Below are positions 1 through 8,781 of a DNA stretch of 64,000 bases, in pieces; position 1 is the first letter of the stretch, and each line of letters begins with the position of its first letter. The notes under the pieces are model-generated. The model saw only the letters and a program-made list of their open reading frames with translations. It was not told the origin of the DNA and did no database searches. The DNA is from Methylocystis sp. Sn-Cys (GTDB taxonomy: Bacteria > Pseudomonadota > Alphaproteobacteria > Rhizobiales > Beijerinckiaceae). A program made the position numbers and the translations under genes. The stretch covers positions 62,001 to 126,000 of the forward strand of contig NZ_JAERVJ010000005.1 of the NCBI RefSeq assembly GCF_016745395.1. The letters run 5' to 3'.

Positions 1-1288
1 AACGCGCCATCCACAGCATGTCGATCGTGTCGTCGAACACGACGAGCCCGCCATGGCCGATCAGGCTGTCTTTCGCCGCAAAAGCTTCGTAGTCGAAAGG
101 TAGGTCGAAAAGCGACACAGGCACATAGGCGCCGAGCGGACCGCCGACCTGCACCGCCTTCACCGGACGGCCCGTGCGCGTGCCGCCGGCGATGTCATTG
201 ACGATCGTGCCGAGCGGAATGCCGAAGTCGGTTTCGAACAGGCCGCCGAATTTCACATTGCCGGCGATCTGCAGCGGCATGGTGCCGCGCGAACGGCCGA
301 CGCCGAGATCGGCGTAATGCTTCGCGCCCTTCTCCAGAATCATCGGCACGGTGGCCATGGAGAGGACGTTGTTGACGACCGTAGGCTTGCCGAAGAGGCC
401 GACATGGGCCGGCAGCGGCGGCTTGGCGCGCACGATGCCGCGCTTGCCCTCGAGGCTCTCGAGCAGCGACGTCTCCTCGCCGCAGACATAGGCGCCGGCG
501 CCGATGCGCAGCTCGACGTCGAAGCCGAAGCCCGAGCCCTTGATGTTCTGGCCGAGCCAGCCGGCGTCACGCGCCTTCTCGATCGCAGCCTGGAAGACCT
601 TGGCGACGACCGGATATTCCGAGCGCAGATAAACGTAGCCCTTGGAGGCGCCGATCGCATAGCCGCAGATGGTCATGCCCTCGATGAGGGAGAGCGGATC
701 GCCTTCCATGATCATGCGGTCGGCGAAAGTGCCGGAGTCGCCCTCGTCGGCGTTGACGACCACATATTTTTGCCCGGGCGCGCAATCGGCGACCGTTTTC
801 CACTTGATGCCGGTCGGGAAGCCTGCGCCGCCACGGCCGCGCAGGCCGGACTTGGCGACCTCGTCGACGATCGCAGCCGAGCCGATCTCGAAAGCGCGTT
901 TCAGACCCTTGAAACCGTCATGCGCCTCATAGTCGGCGACCGACAGCGGGTCGATCACGCCGCAGCGCAAGAAGGTGAAGCGGTTCTGGCGCTTCATCCA
1001 GGGGTGCTCTTCGACCACCCCGATGCTCAGCGCATGCGCGCCGCCGGTGAGGAAGCCCGCGTCGAACAGCGAGGCGACGTCCTTCACCTTGGCGGGGCCG
1101 TAACCGACGCGACCCGCGGGCGTCTCCACCTCGATCAGGGGCTCGAGCCAGAGCATGCCGCGCGAGCCGTTTCTCACGATCTCGACTTGCTGGCCGCGCG
1201 CGGCGGCCTCCTTGGCGACGGCGGCGGCGAGGCGATCGGCGCCCATCGCCACGGCGGCCATATCCAGCGGAATGTAGATCTTGGTCAT
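1..1288 (-). CDS. fdsB: NAD-dependent formate dehydrogenase, beta (NuoF-like) subunit, C-terminus cut off
   Basis: This is the flavoprotein subunit of the soluble molybdenum formate dehydrogenase, which passes electrons from formate oxidation to NAD+. About 429 codons are visible from ATG 1288. The N-terminal part is a thioredoxin-like region. It is followed by the NuoF core with the FMN-binding glycine stretch LRGRGGAGFPTGIKW and the NAD-binding segment containing NADEGDSGTF and GAYVCGEETSLLES. The C-terminal 4Fe-4S cysteines lie beyond the window edge. The start overlaps the fdsG stop in an ATGA, so the two are translationally coupled. The catalytic subunit fdsA should lie to the left, outside the window. 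The family call is firm; choosing fds over another NuoF homologue rests on the fdsG and LysR neighbours. Confidence 0.93.
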   Translation of the reverse strand, partial: MTKIYIPLDMAAVAMGADRLAAAVAKEAAARGQQVEIVRNGSRGMLWLEPLIEVETPAGRVGYGPAKVKDVASLFDAGFLTGGAHALSIGVVEEHPWMKRQNRFTFLRCGVIDPLSVADYEAHDGFKGLKRAFEIGSAAIVDEVAKSGLRGRGGAGFPTGIKWKTVADCAPGQKYVVVNADEGDSGTFADRMIMEGDPLSLIEGMTICGYAIGASKGYVYLRSEYPVVAKVFQAAIEKARDAGWLGQNIKGSGFGFDVELRIGAGAYVCGEETSLLESLEGKRGIVRAKPPLPAHVGLFGKPTVVNNVLSMATVPMILEKGAKHYADLGVGRSRGTMPLQIAGNVKFGGLFETDFGIPLGTIVNDIAGGTRTGRPVKAVQVGGPLGAYVPVSLFDLPFDYEAFAAKDSLIGHGGLVVFDDTIDMLWMAR

Positions 1289-1761
1289 TCGCCTTTCGCC
1301 TCTGCTACGATCTCGTCGAGCGTCGCGGCGTCGACCTGTCCAATCGGCTCGCCATCGTACAGGGCGGCCGGACTATGGGCGCACAGGCCCAGACAATAGA
1401 CCGGCTCGACCGTGAGGGAGCCGTCGGGCGTCGTCTGATGCCATTCGAGCTTCTGGCGGGCGAGGAAGTCGTTGGCCTGCTTCTCGGCGCCCATCGACTG
1501 GCACGATTCGGCGCGGCAGATTTTCAGCGTATGGCGGCCGTGCGGGGCGCTGTGGAAGTCGTGATAAAAGGTGACGACGCCATGCATTTCGGCGCGGCTG
1601 ATGTTCAGCGCCGTCGCCATTTCCTTCACCGCGGAATCCGGCACATAGCCGAATTCAGCCTGAAGCGCATGCAATATGGGCAGTGCAGGTCCTTCGAGGC
1701 CCATATGGGCCGCAATGATCTCCCGCGCCCGCTCGTCGCTATACTGAGCAGCGCCAGCCAT
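1285..1761 (-). CDS. fdsG: Formate dehydrogenase gamma subunit, NuoE-like 2Fe-2S protein
   Basis: This 158-aa NuoE/thioredoxin-like ferredoxin carries the [2Fe-2S] cluster that works with FdsB in NAD+ reduction. The four cluster ligands are visible as C82, C87, C123 and C127 (ICRAESC and YCLGLC). The N-terminal helical part (LQAEFGYVPDSAVKEMA) is typical of the family, and the length is normal. It is the first gene of the operon and overlaps fdsB by four bases. The LysR-type regulator gene lies upstream in the same orientation after about 130 bp, the arrangement known for fds operons of methylotrophs and Cupriavidus. Confidence 0.93.
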   Translation of the reverse strand: MAGAAQYSDERAREIIAAHMGLEGPALPILHALQAEFGYVPDSAVKEMATALNISRAEMHGVVTFYHDFHSAPHGRHTLKICRAESCQSMGAEKQANDFLARQKLEWHQTTPDGSLTVEPVYCLGLCAHSPAALYDGEPIGQVDAATLDEIVAEAKGE

Positions 1762-1890
1762 TTCTTCCCTCGCTTTGGGGCGTCGACCTTCGAGACAAGG
1801 CGCCCTTCATTTATATTATTCCGATGACACTGCCGGAATTCCCGGCGCCGATCAATACCGTCCCGGCCGTTGCGCCATAGGGCTTGCCTA

Positions 1891-2790
1891 TCAATCGGCC
1901 AGACTGCCGCTTTCGGCGAGCGCTTTTGCCTCTGCAACGAGCGCGCCAACCAGCGGAATGACCGGATCGCGCAGCGGGGCCACCAGACCGATCTCGTGGC
2001 CGGCCTCGGGCTCGACAATGGGGATAGAGCGGAGCGGCGGCTGCGTCCCCAAGGTTTTCGCGAGCTTTTCCGGCATGATCGTCGCCCAGCGGCCGGATTT
2101 GACGTGGTCGTAGAGCAGAATGACCGAGTTCGACTCGAGAATCGGCGCGAGCTCGGCGCCATTGGCGCCGATCAGCCGTTCGACGATCCGGCGATTCTGC
2201 ATGTCGGGCGTGAGCAGGCACAAATCGATCCGGCCGACGTCGGCCCAGGTGACCCGATCGCGGTCGCTCAGCGGATTGCCCTCGGCTGTCAGCAGCCGGT
2301 AGCGTTCCGAACAAAGCGGTACGGTTCTGACACGGCCGAGCGGTTCATTATCGAGATAAGTAATGCCCGCGTCGATCTCGAGATTATCGAGCATGGCGAG
2401 CACCTCGGTGGATGACGCCGAGACCACCTTGAAGCGCACATGCGGATGCTTGGCGCGATAGGGCGTGGTGAGCGCCGAGACGATTCCCTCCGCCGTGGGA
2501 ATGACGGCGATCTTGAGCTGCCCGCAGAGCCCTTCGCGCAGCGTGCGGACCTCCTGGCGCATGGCGCGGGCGTCGCCGACGATGCGCTTGGCCCATTCCA
2601 GCACCCGCTCGCCTTCGGCGGTCAGGCCGTGGAAGCGGGATGAGCGGTTGACCAGCAGCACCCCGAGCGAGTCTTCGAGCTGCTTGACGCCGGCGGAGAG
2701 CGTGGGCTGGGTGACGCCGCAAATCTCCGCCGCGCGAGAGAAGCTTTTCTCGCTGGCGACCGCGATGAGAAATTCGAGTTTGTCGATCAC
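1891..2790 (-). CDS. LysR-family regulator, probable regulator of the fds operon
   Basis: This is a 299-aa LysR-type transcriptional regulator. Residues 1-60 form the winged helix-turn-helix (SFSRAAEICGVTQPTLS), followed by a linker helix and a periplasmic-binding-protein-like effector domain from about residue 90. It lies upstream of fdsG in the same direction, with a 129-bp gap (1762-1890) that could hold the fds promoter. LysR proteins encoded beside fds genes usually respond to formate or C1 status, so control of formate oxidation is a reasonable inference. The effector is not visible in the sequence. Confidence 0.88.
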   Translation of the reverse strand: MIDKLEFLIAVASEKSFSRAAEICGVTQPTLSAGVKQLEDSLGVLLVNRSSRFHGLTAEGERVLEWAKRIVGDARAMRQEVRTLREGLCGQLKIAVIPTAEGIVSALTTPYRAKHPHVRFKVVSASSTEVLAMLDNLEIDAGITYLDNEPLGRVRTVPLCSERYRLLTAEGNPLSDRDRVTWADVGRIDLCLLTPDMQNRRIVERLIGANGAELAPILESNSVILLYDHVKSGRWATIMPEKLAKTLGTQPPLRSIPIVEPEAGHEIGLVAPLRDPVIPLVGALVAEAKALAESGSLAD

Positions 2791-3102
2791 TTCGGAACGT
2801 GTCGGCGCCGATGGCGCCGCCTCTTGGGTTCATTCGCGGCATGCCCGACCACTTGGGCGGCGGCTCCCCCAGGTGCCTCTGCCTCGCGCTGGCCGTGCCA
2901 TACCATACCGGCGACGCAAACGCCCGCGAAATCGAGAGGAAACGAGTCGCTCCGAGTCGGTGGATAGCGGCGCGCGCGATTGAGGCTTGCAAAGCTTTTG
3001 ACTGGCGCCTGTCACAATTTGCCCATATTTGAACCGTCTCGAAAGGCCAGTATGTTTTTTGCAGCGCTCTCAACGGGCGGCGACCAAGGAGACGTTTTGC
3101 CA
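2791..3102. other. Intergenic region between divergent lysR and D-Ala-D-Ala carboxypeptidase genes
   Basis: This 312-bp stretch separates two divergent genes and should hold both promoters. No convincing open frame, RNA gene or strong repeat is visible. A TTGACT at 2998-3003 upstream of the carboxypeptidase gene lacks a well-spaced -10 box, so I do not call a promoter. Confidence 0.4.
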
Positions 3103-4587
3103 ATGGCCAAGATAAAGGGACTTTCCCGTCTCGGGGCATTCGCATCTTGCCTCGCCGCCGCCGCACTCGCCGCCCTGCCTGCGCGAGCCACCCCGTCGCT
3201 CGTCATCGACGTGGCCTCCGGCTCGGTTCTCGAACAGGACCAGGCGACCGCCTCCTGGTACCCGGCCTCGCTGACCAAGCTGATGACCGCCTATGTCGCG
3301 CTCGACGCCGTGCGCGCCGGGCGCCTCACGATGGACACGCCCTTGATGGTGTCGCCGCGCGCGACGCGCATGGCGCCGTCCAAAATGGGCTTCCGCTCCG
3401 GCTCCGAGGTCACCCTGCAAAATGCGCTCATCATGCTGATGGTGAAGTCGGCGAATGACATCGCGGTCACCATTGCGGAAGGCGTTTCGGGCTCGGTCGA
3501 AGCCTTCGCCGACGATATGAACGCGGCTTCACAGAAGCTCGGCATGACGCAATCGGTCTGGGTCAATCCCAACGGGCTGCCCGATACGCGCCAGGTCACT
3601 TCGGCCCGCGACCTCGCTCTTCTCGGCCGCGCCCTTTATGTGCAGTTTCCCGAATATTCGAACCTTTGGAACATCGGCGCCATGAAGCTCGGCGCCAGCG
3701 TCCACGCCACCCATAACGGCCTGCTCGGGCGCTACCCCGGCGCCGACGGCATGAAGACCGGCTTCACCTGCCCCGCCGGCTTCAATCTCGTCGCCTCGGC
3801 CACGCATGGCGGCCAGCGGCTCATTGCGGTCGTGCTCGGCGCGCCCTCCGCCTCGGCGCGCACCGCGAAGGCGGCGGCGCTGCTCGACCGCGCCTTCCAG
3901 ACGGGCGGCTCGATCGGCTCGATCGCGTCATTGCCCAGCGCCGGCCCGACGGCTGCGCCCGACATGCGCGACAGCGTCTGCCACCACCGCGGCGCGGCGA
4001 CGGCGGAATTCATGAACGAAGTCGAGGATATGAGCATTCCGGTCGGCTCTGCGCCGACGGGCATTCCGCTGCTCGACGCGGTCGGCGCCGGCCAGCAGCA
4101 GATCAGCGTGAAGGACATCGCCCGCCTGCCGCGTCCGCATTTCGAGCCTGTGCCGGTCTTTGTCGGACGCGCGGCAGGCTATACCGGCCCCGTGGCCCGC
4201 GCCCGCGCGCCCGGCGCGCCGATCGGCGAGCAGCCCGATCTCGCCGCTTACGCCAATGTCGAGCCCACGGGCGGGGAGGCCTCGCCGATCAGCCGCGCCG
4301 CGCCCGACGCCGTCACGATGCGGAAGGGCAAGGGCAGAGCCGGCAAACACATTAGCCACGCCCATGTCCCCGCGCCGGCGCCCGTCGCGGACATCATTCA
4401 CGAGGACAAGGCCGCTTCACACGACAAACCGGCGAAGGGCAAAGCGGCGAAGAAAGGCAAGGCGCAGGCGGAGAAAGCCGCGCCGGTGAAAATCGTCGCC
4501 AAGCCCGCCGAAAAGGCCGCGGCTGAAAAGCCGAAGGCGCCCGGCAAGGTCCACGCCGAAACCAAGCCGCACGGCAAAACCCAGTGA
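3103..4587 (+). CDS. D-alanyl-D-alanine carboxypeptidase (PBP5/6 family, peptidase S11)
   Basis: This is a periplasmic serine DD-carboxypeptidase that trims peptidoglycan stem peptides. From ATG 3103, preceded by AAGGAGA at 3086-3092, the protein has 494 aa. A signal peptide runs to about residue 29 (LAAAALAALPARA). The three penicillin-binding motifs are present: SLTK at 56-59 with the catalytic serine, SAN at 116-118, and KTG at 218-220. After the catalytic domain there is a long Ala/Lys/Pro-rich tail of about 200 residues without recognisable domains, which may contact the cell wall. Earlier in-frame starts exist but would add residues ahead of a clean signal peptide. The stop overlaps the start of the next gene. 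Confidence 0.93.
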   Translation: MAKIKGLSRLGAFASCLAAAALAALPARATPSLVIDVASGSVLEQDQATASWYPASLTKLMTAYVALDAVRAGRLTMDTPLMVSPRATRMAPSKMGFRSGSEVTLQNALIMLMVKSANDIAVTIAEGVSGSVEAFADDMNAASQKLGMTQSVWVNPNGLPDTRQVTSARDLALLGRALYVQFPEYSNLWNIGAMKLGASVHATHNGLLGRYPGADGMKTGFTCPAGFNLVASATHGGQRLIAVVLGAPSASARTAKAAALLDRAFQTGGSIGSIASLPSAGPTAAPDMRDSVCHHRGAATAEFMNEVEDMSIPVGSAPTGIPLLDAVGAGQQQISVKDIARLPRPHFEPVPVFVGRAAGYTGPVARARAPGAPIGEQPDLAAYANVEPTGGEASPISRAAPDAVTMRKGKGRAGKHISHAHVPAPAPVADIIHEDKAASHDKPAKGKAAKKGKAQAEKAAPVKIVAKPAEKAAAEKPKAPGKVHAETKPHGKTQ

Positions 4588-5762
4588 GTGAACACGCCGT
4601 GAGCGAAACTCTCGACGCCGCCGGCCGTCGGCCGCCGCCGCCCCTTCCATTGACCGTGCTGACCGGTTTCCTCGGCGCTGGCAAGACCACTTTGCTCAAC
4701 CGCCTGCTCGCCGCGCCGGAGCTTTCCGACACGCTCGTCCTCATCAATGAGTTCGGCGAGATCGGCCTCGACCATCTCTTCATCGAGAAGGTCGAAGGCG
4801 ACATGGTGATGATGAGCTCGGGCTGCATCTGCTGCACCATCCGCGGCGATCTCGTGAACACGCTCGAGGATCTGCTGCGACGGCTGGATAACGGGCGGAT
4901 CAAGCCGTTCCGCCGCGTCGTGCTGGAGACGACGGGCCTCGCCGATCCGGCGCCCATCCTCCATACGATTATGAACCACCCCTATCTCGTGCTGCGCTTC
5001 CGGCTCGACGGGGTCGTGACCGTGATCGACGCCGTGAATGGCGAAGCGACGCTCGACGCCCATGAAGAGGCGGTGAAGCAGGCCGCCGTCGCCGATCGTC
5101 TGGTCGTCACGAAGACCGACCTGCCCGAGGGCGCCGCAAAGGCGGCGAGCCTGAAGTCCCGATTGGCGGCGCTGAACCCGGGCGCGCGCATCCTCGACGC
5201 CGACGAGGCGACGCCCGCCGCTTTGCTCGACTGCGGCCTCTACGACCCGGCGACCAAGACGCCGCGCGTGCGCGACTGGTTGAACGCCGAGGCGGTGGAC
5301 GAGGCGCATGAACATGGCCATCATCACGATCACGGCCACGCGCATCACGATCACCACCACCATCACGACGTTAATCGCCACGACGCGCACATTCAGGCGT
5401 TTTGCCTGACGGGCGACGAACCGTTCACGCCTCCGTCCTTCGACATTTTCATCGATCTGCTGCGCCATACGCACGGGCCGCGGCTGCTGCGGGTGAAGGG
5501 CATCGTCGCGCTTTCCGACGAACCCGAACGGCCTGTCGTCATCCATGGCGTGCAGCACGTCTTCCATCCGCCGCATCGGCTGGAGGCTTGGCCCGATGAC
5601 GACCGGCGAACGCGCATCGTCTTCATCGTGAAGGATTTGGACCGGAAATTCGTCGAGGGGCTTTATGCCGCGCTGATTCATCGACCGGCGGTGGGAACGC
5701 CCGACGCCGAGGCGCTGACCAATAATCCTCTGGCGCCGGCAAAGGGCGGGTTGCTGGGGTGA
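4584..5762 (+). CDS. CobW/COG0523-family GTPase, metal chaperone
   Basis: This is a 392-aa G3E GTPase of the COG0523 group, which delivers metals (zinc, cobalt or nickel) to target proteins. The P-loop GFLGAGKT lies at 28-35, the metal-binding CICC motif at 81-84, and the base-recognition motif TKTD near residue 178. A histidine-rich loop of roughly twenty residues near 250, built from H, D and G, should bind Zn, Ni or Co. The CobW C-terminal domain follows. The GTG start at 4584 overlaps the preceding stop. The metal cannot be decided from sequence. Confidence 0.92.
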   Translation: MSEHAVSETLDAAGRRPPPPLPLTVLTGFLGAGKTTLLNRLLAAPELSDTLVLINEFGEIGLDHLFIEKVEGDMVMMSSGCICCTIRGDLVNTLEDLLRRLDNGRIKPFRRVVLETTGLADPAPILHTIMNHPYLVLRFRLDGVVTVIDAVNGEATLDAHEEAVKQAAVADRLVVTKTDLPEGAAKAASLKSRLAALNPGARILDADEATPAALLDCGLYDPATKTPRVRDWLNAEAVDEAHEHGHHHDHGHAHHDHHHHHDVNRHDAHIQAFCLTGDEPFTPPSFDIFIDLLRHTHGPRLLRVKGIVALSDEPERPVVIHGVQHVFHPPHRLEAWPDDDRRTRIVFIVKDLDRKFVEGLYAALIHRPAVGTPDAEALTNNPLAPAKGGLLG

Positions 5763-5812
5763 GGCCCCCTCCCCAACCCTCCCCCGCTATCGCGGGAGAG
5801 GGGGCAGGTTGC
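5763..5812. repeat. Dispersed palindromic repeat, 'ccctcccc/gggagaggg' family
   Basis: This GC-rich inverted repeat contains cccccgctatcgcggg followed by agaggggg. A related but longer element lies in the GTA operon at 13686-13803. It looks like one of the genome-wide intergenic repeat families rather than a gene-specific terminator, as no T-run follows. Confidence 0.6.
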
Positions 5813-5869
5813 GGCCTGCATCGACAACGCTGATCGCGAGCGTTCCTGGGGAGGGACAGGGAGGGGGCC

Positions 5870-6661
5870 TTGCGCCATACTCCCGAGATGCAATTCGATC
5901 GGGCCCCCCTCGACCGCCTCACCGCCGCCGCCCGCCGCGCCGGCTCCGCGCTGCTCAACCTCGTCTATCCCCCCTCCTGCCTCGTCTGCCGCAAGGCCGT
6001 GGCGGAGCATGGGGCCTTGTGCGCGGCGTGCTGGCGGGAGATCGCCTTCATCGAGCGGCCCTTCTGCGAGCGGCTCGGCACGCCCTTCGCGCTCGATCTC
6101 GATCAACCCGGCCTCATCTCCCCGGAGGCCGCCGCCAATCCGCCGGTCTTCCATCGCGCCCGCGCGGTGGCCCGTTACGATAGCGACAAGGCCCGCTCTC
6201 TCGCGCATCGGCTCAAATATTACGACCGGCTGGAGCTCGCCGCCCCAATGGGCCGCTGGATGGCGCGCGCCGGCGCCGATATTCTCGTCGATGCCGATCT
6301 GCTCGTTCCCATTCCGCTCCATCGCCTGCGCCTCGCCGCGCGGCGTTTCAACCAATCGGCGGAGCTGGCGCGGGCTATTTCCCGCGAATGCGGCGCGCCG
6401 GTGGAGACGCAAGCGCTTCTGCGCGTGAAGCCGACGGCGCCCCAGGTCGGCCTCTCGCGCGCCCAGCGCGCGGTCAATCTGTCGGGCGCCTTCCGCGTCG
6501 ACCCCGAGCGCGCCGCCCTCATCGAGAATGCCAAGCTTGTGCTGGTCGACGACGTGCTCACCACCGGGGCCACCGCCAACGCCGCCGCCCGCGCGCTTTT
6601 AAAATCCGGCGCCGCGCAGGTCGATCTGCTGGTCTTCGCGCGGGCGGTGACAAGCGCGTGA
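5870..6661 (+). CDS. ComF-family phosphoribosyltransferase-like protein
   Basis: This 263-aa member of the ComF/GntX family is related to a competence-associated ATPase partner. The N-terminal zinc-ribbon cysteines are visible (PPSCLVCRK and CAACW). The C-terminal half is a PRTase fold with the signature LVLVDDVLTTGAT. TTG 5870 is chosen because a strong GGGAGG lies about five bases upstream; ATG 5888 is the alternative. The substrate is unknown. The gene is followed by a glutaredoxin and a DUF1178 gene, a common alphaproteobacterial order. Confidence 0.88.
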   Translation: MRHTPEMQFDRAPLDRLTAAARRAGSALLNLVYPPSCLVCRKAVAEHGALCAACWREIAFIERPFCERLGTPFALDLDQPGLISPEAAANPPVFHRARAVARYDSDKARSLAHRLKYYDRLELAAPMGRWMARAGADILVDADLLVPIPLHRLRLAARRFNQSAELARAISRECGAPVETQALLRVKPTAPQVGLSRAQRAVNLSGAFRVDPERAALIENAKLVLVDDVLTTGATANAAARALLKSGAAQVDLLVFARAVTSA

Positions 6662-6714
6662 CATCGGGGCTATAAGCGGGCCAACGAAACCATAGGTTCA
6701 GGCCTTCCCCCAAA

Positions 6715-6978
6715 ATGGCGCGTATCGAAATCTACACGACCCCGACCTGCCCCTATTGCATCGCGGCCAAGCGGCTTTTGACGCAAAAGGGCGCGGCGTT
6801 CGAGGAAATCAATGTCGCGGGCGATCCGGCGGGCCGCCAGGCGATGAGCGAACGCGCCAATGGCCGCACCACCGTCCCACAGATTTTCATCGACGGAAAA
6901 CATGTCGGCGGCTGCGACGATCTCCATGCGCTCGACAGCGAGGGCGGCCTCGACCCGCTCCTCGCCGCTGGAGCCTGA
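6715..6978 (+). CDS. grxC: Glutaredoxin 3
   Basis: This is an 87-aa dithiol glutaredoxin of the usual bacterial GrxC length. The redox motif CPYC is at residues 12-15. The cis-proline segment TVPQIF and the glutathione-binding GGCDD are both present. It reduces disulfides and glutathionylated proteins in the cytoplasm at the expense of glutathione. The DUF1178 gene follows two bases after its stop, suggesting one transcript. Confidence 0.95.
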   Translation: MARIEIYTTPTCPYCIAAKRLLTQKGAAFEEINVAGDPAGRQAMSERANGRTTVPQIFIDGKHVGGCDDLHALDSEGGLDPLLAAGA

Positions 6979-6980
6979 TC

Positions 6981-7379
6981 ATGGTGCATTACACGCTGGT
7001 CTGCGACGAAGGGCACCAGTTCGACGGCTGGTTCCGCGACAGCGAGACATTCGAGAAGCAAGTCGAACAGCATCTCGTCGTCTGCCCCTTCTGCGCGTCG
7101 GAGAAGGTCACGCGCGGCGTGATGGCGCCGCATGTCGCGCGCGGCGGGCGGGAAGAGGCCCCTGCGCGCCTTCGCCAGATGATCAAGGAATTACGCGAGC
7201 ATGTCGCCGCCGGGACCGAAGATGTCGGCGACCGTTTCCCTGACGAGGCGCGCGCCATCGAAGACGGCGAGGCGGAACGCCGCCCAATCCGCGGCCGCGC
7301 CACCTTTGAAGAGGCTAAGGCGCTGCTCGAAGACGGGATCGAGATTCTACCGCTGCCGGATTTGCCTCAGGACAACTGA
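6981..7379 (+). CDS. DUF1178 family protein
   Basis: This 132-aa protein starts at ATG 6981 (MVHYTLVCDEGHQFDGWF), directly after grxC. The N-terminus looks like a small zinc ribbon (C8 and the VCPFC pair near residue 35). It is followed by a conserved helical part typical of DUF1178 proteins in Alphaproteobacteria. Function is unknown. Confidence 0.88.
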   Translation: MVHYTLVCDEGHQFDGWFRDSETFEKQVEQHLVVCPFCASEKVTRGVMAPHVARGGREEAPARLRQMIKELREHVAAGTEDVGDRFPDEARAIEDGEAERRPIRGRATFEEAKALLEDGIEILPLPDLPQDN

Positions 7380-7405
7380 CGCCATTGCCGTTTGGATAAC
7401 GGCGT

Positions 7406-7560
7406 TATTCCCGACGGGCTGAAAGCCCGACAGGGAATCCAGAGCCTCCCGTCATTGCGAGCGAAGCGAAGCAATCCAGAGCCGCGATAGCCGCCCTGGA
7501 TTGCTTCATCGCTTGCGCTCCTCGCAATGACGGCGGGCCAAGATAGCGCTGGTTTTGCCT
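7406..7560. repeat. Dispersed repeat, 'cattgcgag / cgggaat' family, copy 1
   Basis: This intergenic element contains gtcattgcgagcgaagcg and its inverted partner ctcctcgcaatgacgg, next to an inverted cccgacgggctgaaagccc block. Related copies occur at 24331, 48119, 53503 and 58772, so it is a genome-wide repeat. It lies between convergent genes and may also act as a bidirectional transcription end. Confidence 0.75.
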
Positions 7561-7577
7561 GCCATTGGGCGACGCCG

Positions 7578-8168
7578 CTAATCCTTCGGCGGATCGACGC
7601 GCTCGCACATCACCGTCGCGAGCCGCTCCCGCGCGCGCGTCATATCCGACGGGCGCTTCGCCAGCGAACGCACCAGCACGAAGCCGCGCTTGGCCGGCGC
7701 CGTGAGGCGCACTTGCTGCTGCGGCGCGTCGTCGCTGGCGCTCAAAGCGTCCATCTGCCTGTCGTCGCCGATCACGATGTCGATCTTGCCCTTGATCGCC
7801 GCGCGGTCGGTGATGGCGTGATAAATGCGGCCGGCTTTGGCGTGGAAGGAGAGCGCCAGATAATCGTCGCCATCCGCCGGCGCCGTCACCCGCAGCATCC
7901 CCTTCGACAAATCATAGACGCAGACGCCTTCGGCGAAGGCCGGGTCTTCGAACGGCAAGGGCTCGGCGCCGGGCGCCATCGGCGGCAGCGCGACGAGCGC
8001 GAATGTCGGCGCGTCCCCGACAGCCGCGCGTGCCCGCGCATAGGCGTCCTGCGGCGCGACAGCCGGCATCAGCAGCACGGAAACAATATGCACGATGCCT
8101 GCGACGAGCAGCGTAGCTGCGGCCCAGGGCAAATAATCGAAAAAGCGGTCGGGAGGAGCTAGGCGCAC
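7578..8168 (-). CDS. DUF1254-type membrane-anchored protein
   Basis: This 196-aa protein has one N-terminal membrane segment at about residues 12-34 (LPWAAATLLVAGIVHIVSVL) and a soluble domain that looks like the DUF1254/COG5402-5436 group. In those families a DUF1214 partner is usually adjacent, as here, where the reading frames overlap by ten bases. Function is unknown. Its position after a penicillin-binding protein gene in the same direction suggests an envelope role, which is inference. Confidence 0.75.
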   Translation of the reverse strand: MRLAPPDRFFDYLPWAAATLLVAGIVHIVSVLLMPAVAPQDAYARARAAVGDAPTFALVALPPMAPGAEPLPFEDPAFAEGVCVYDLSKGMLRVTAPADGDDYLALSFHAKAGRIYHAITDRAAIKGKIDIVIGDDRQMDALSASDDAPQQQVRLTAPAKRGFVLVRSLAKRPSDMTRARERLATVMCERVDPPKD

Positions 8169-8770
8169 TTCAGCTTCACGATACGGGGAAAAGTATTGGG
8201 ATCAGGTCGGGCGTCGACATCGAGCGGCGTATCATAGAGCCGCAGCATGAGCACGAATTTGCGCGCCTCTCCCGGAGACAGCCAGTTGCCGGCGCGGGCG
8301 TGGCGGGCGATCACAAGTTCGAAGCCGCCGCCCTCGCGCCGCAACACGTCGACCGACGAAAAGCCGTAGCGCCCCGCCGGATTGTCGATGAGCCCGCCGC
8401 TCGGCGTCGCGAGCGACAGAGTCCAGAAACGCGCCGGCGGCAGCGGATCGACGACGGTATATTCGCAGGCGCCGTCGAGCGGGGCGCCGCTCGAATCCGC
8501 CGTCGCGATAAAGGCCAGGCCTTGGTCGCGCCCCAAGGGCGCTTCTCCCGAACGCGCGATCCCGGCGCGGGCGTAGGGATCGATATTCGGGCCGCCGACG
8601 GATGGCCAAGCCGTCCAGGGGCCCGCCCGCAAGGCGTTGAAGCCATGGCCGGCGTTGAGCGAAACGACCGTCGCGACGAGCCCGAGCGCAAGGCCGCCCA
8701 TCATCGCCGAAGCGGCCCGCAGATATTTTGCGTAAGGGGGATTCGCTCCAAAAGCCGTCTGGCGTTTCAT
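8159..8770 (-). CDS. DUF1214 domain membrane-anchored protein
   Basis: This 203-aa protein has an N-terminal membrane segment (about residues 18-38, ASAMMGGLALGLVATVVSL). It is followed by a DUF1214 domain with typical elements such as FWTLSLATPSGGLIDNPAGRY and NWLSPGEARKFVLMLRLYDTPL. It sits 11 bp after the PBP gene stop and overlaps the DUF1254-like gene, so the three form an operon. Function is unknown. Confidence 0.82.
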   Translation of the reverse strand: MKRQTAFGANPPYAKYLRAASAMMGGLALGLVATVVSLNAGHGFNALRAGPWTAWPSVGGPNIDPYARAGIARSGEAPLGRDQGLAFIATADSSGAPLDGACEYTVVDPLPPARFWTLSLATPSGGLIDNPAGRYGFSSVDVLRREGGGFELVIARHARAGNWLSPGEARKFVLMLRLYDTPLDVDARPDPNTFPRIVKLKCA

Positions 8771-8781
8771 TTGGCCCCTCG

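Noticed and set aside
4398-5681. 427-codon minus-strand frame with repeated Met/Val text
   Set aside because: It is antisense to the CobW-type GTPase; the repeats are the complement of the His-rich loop.
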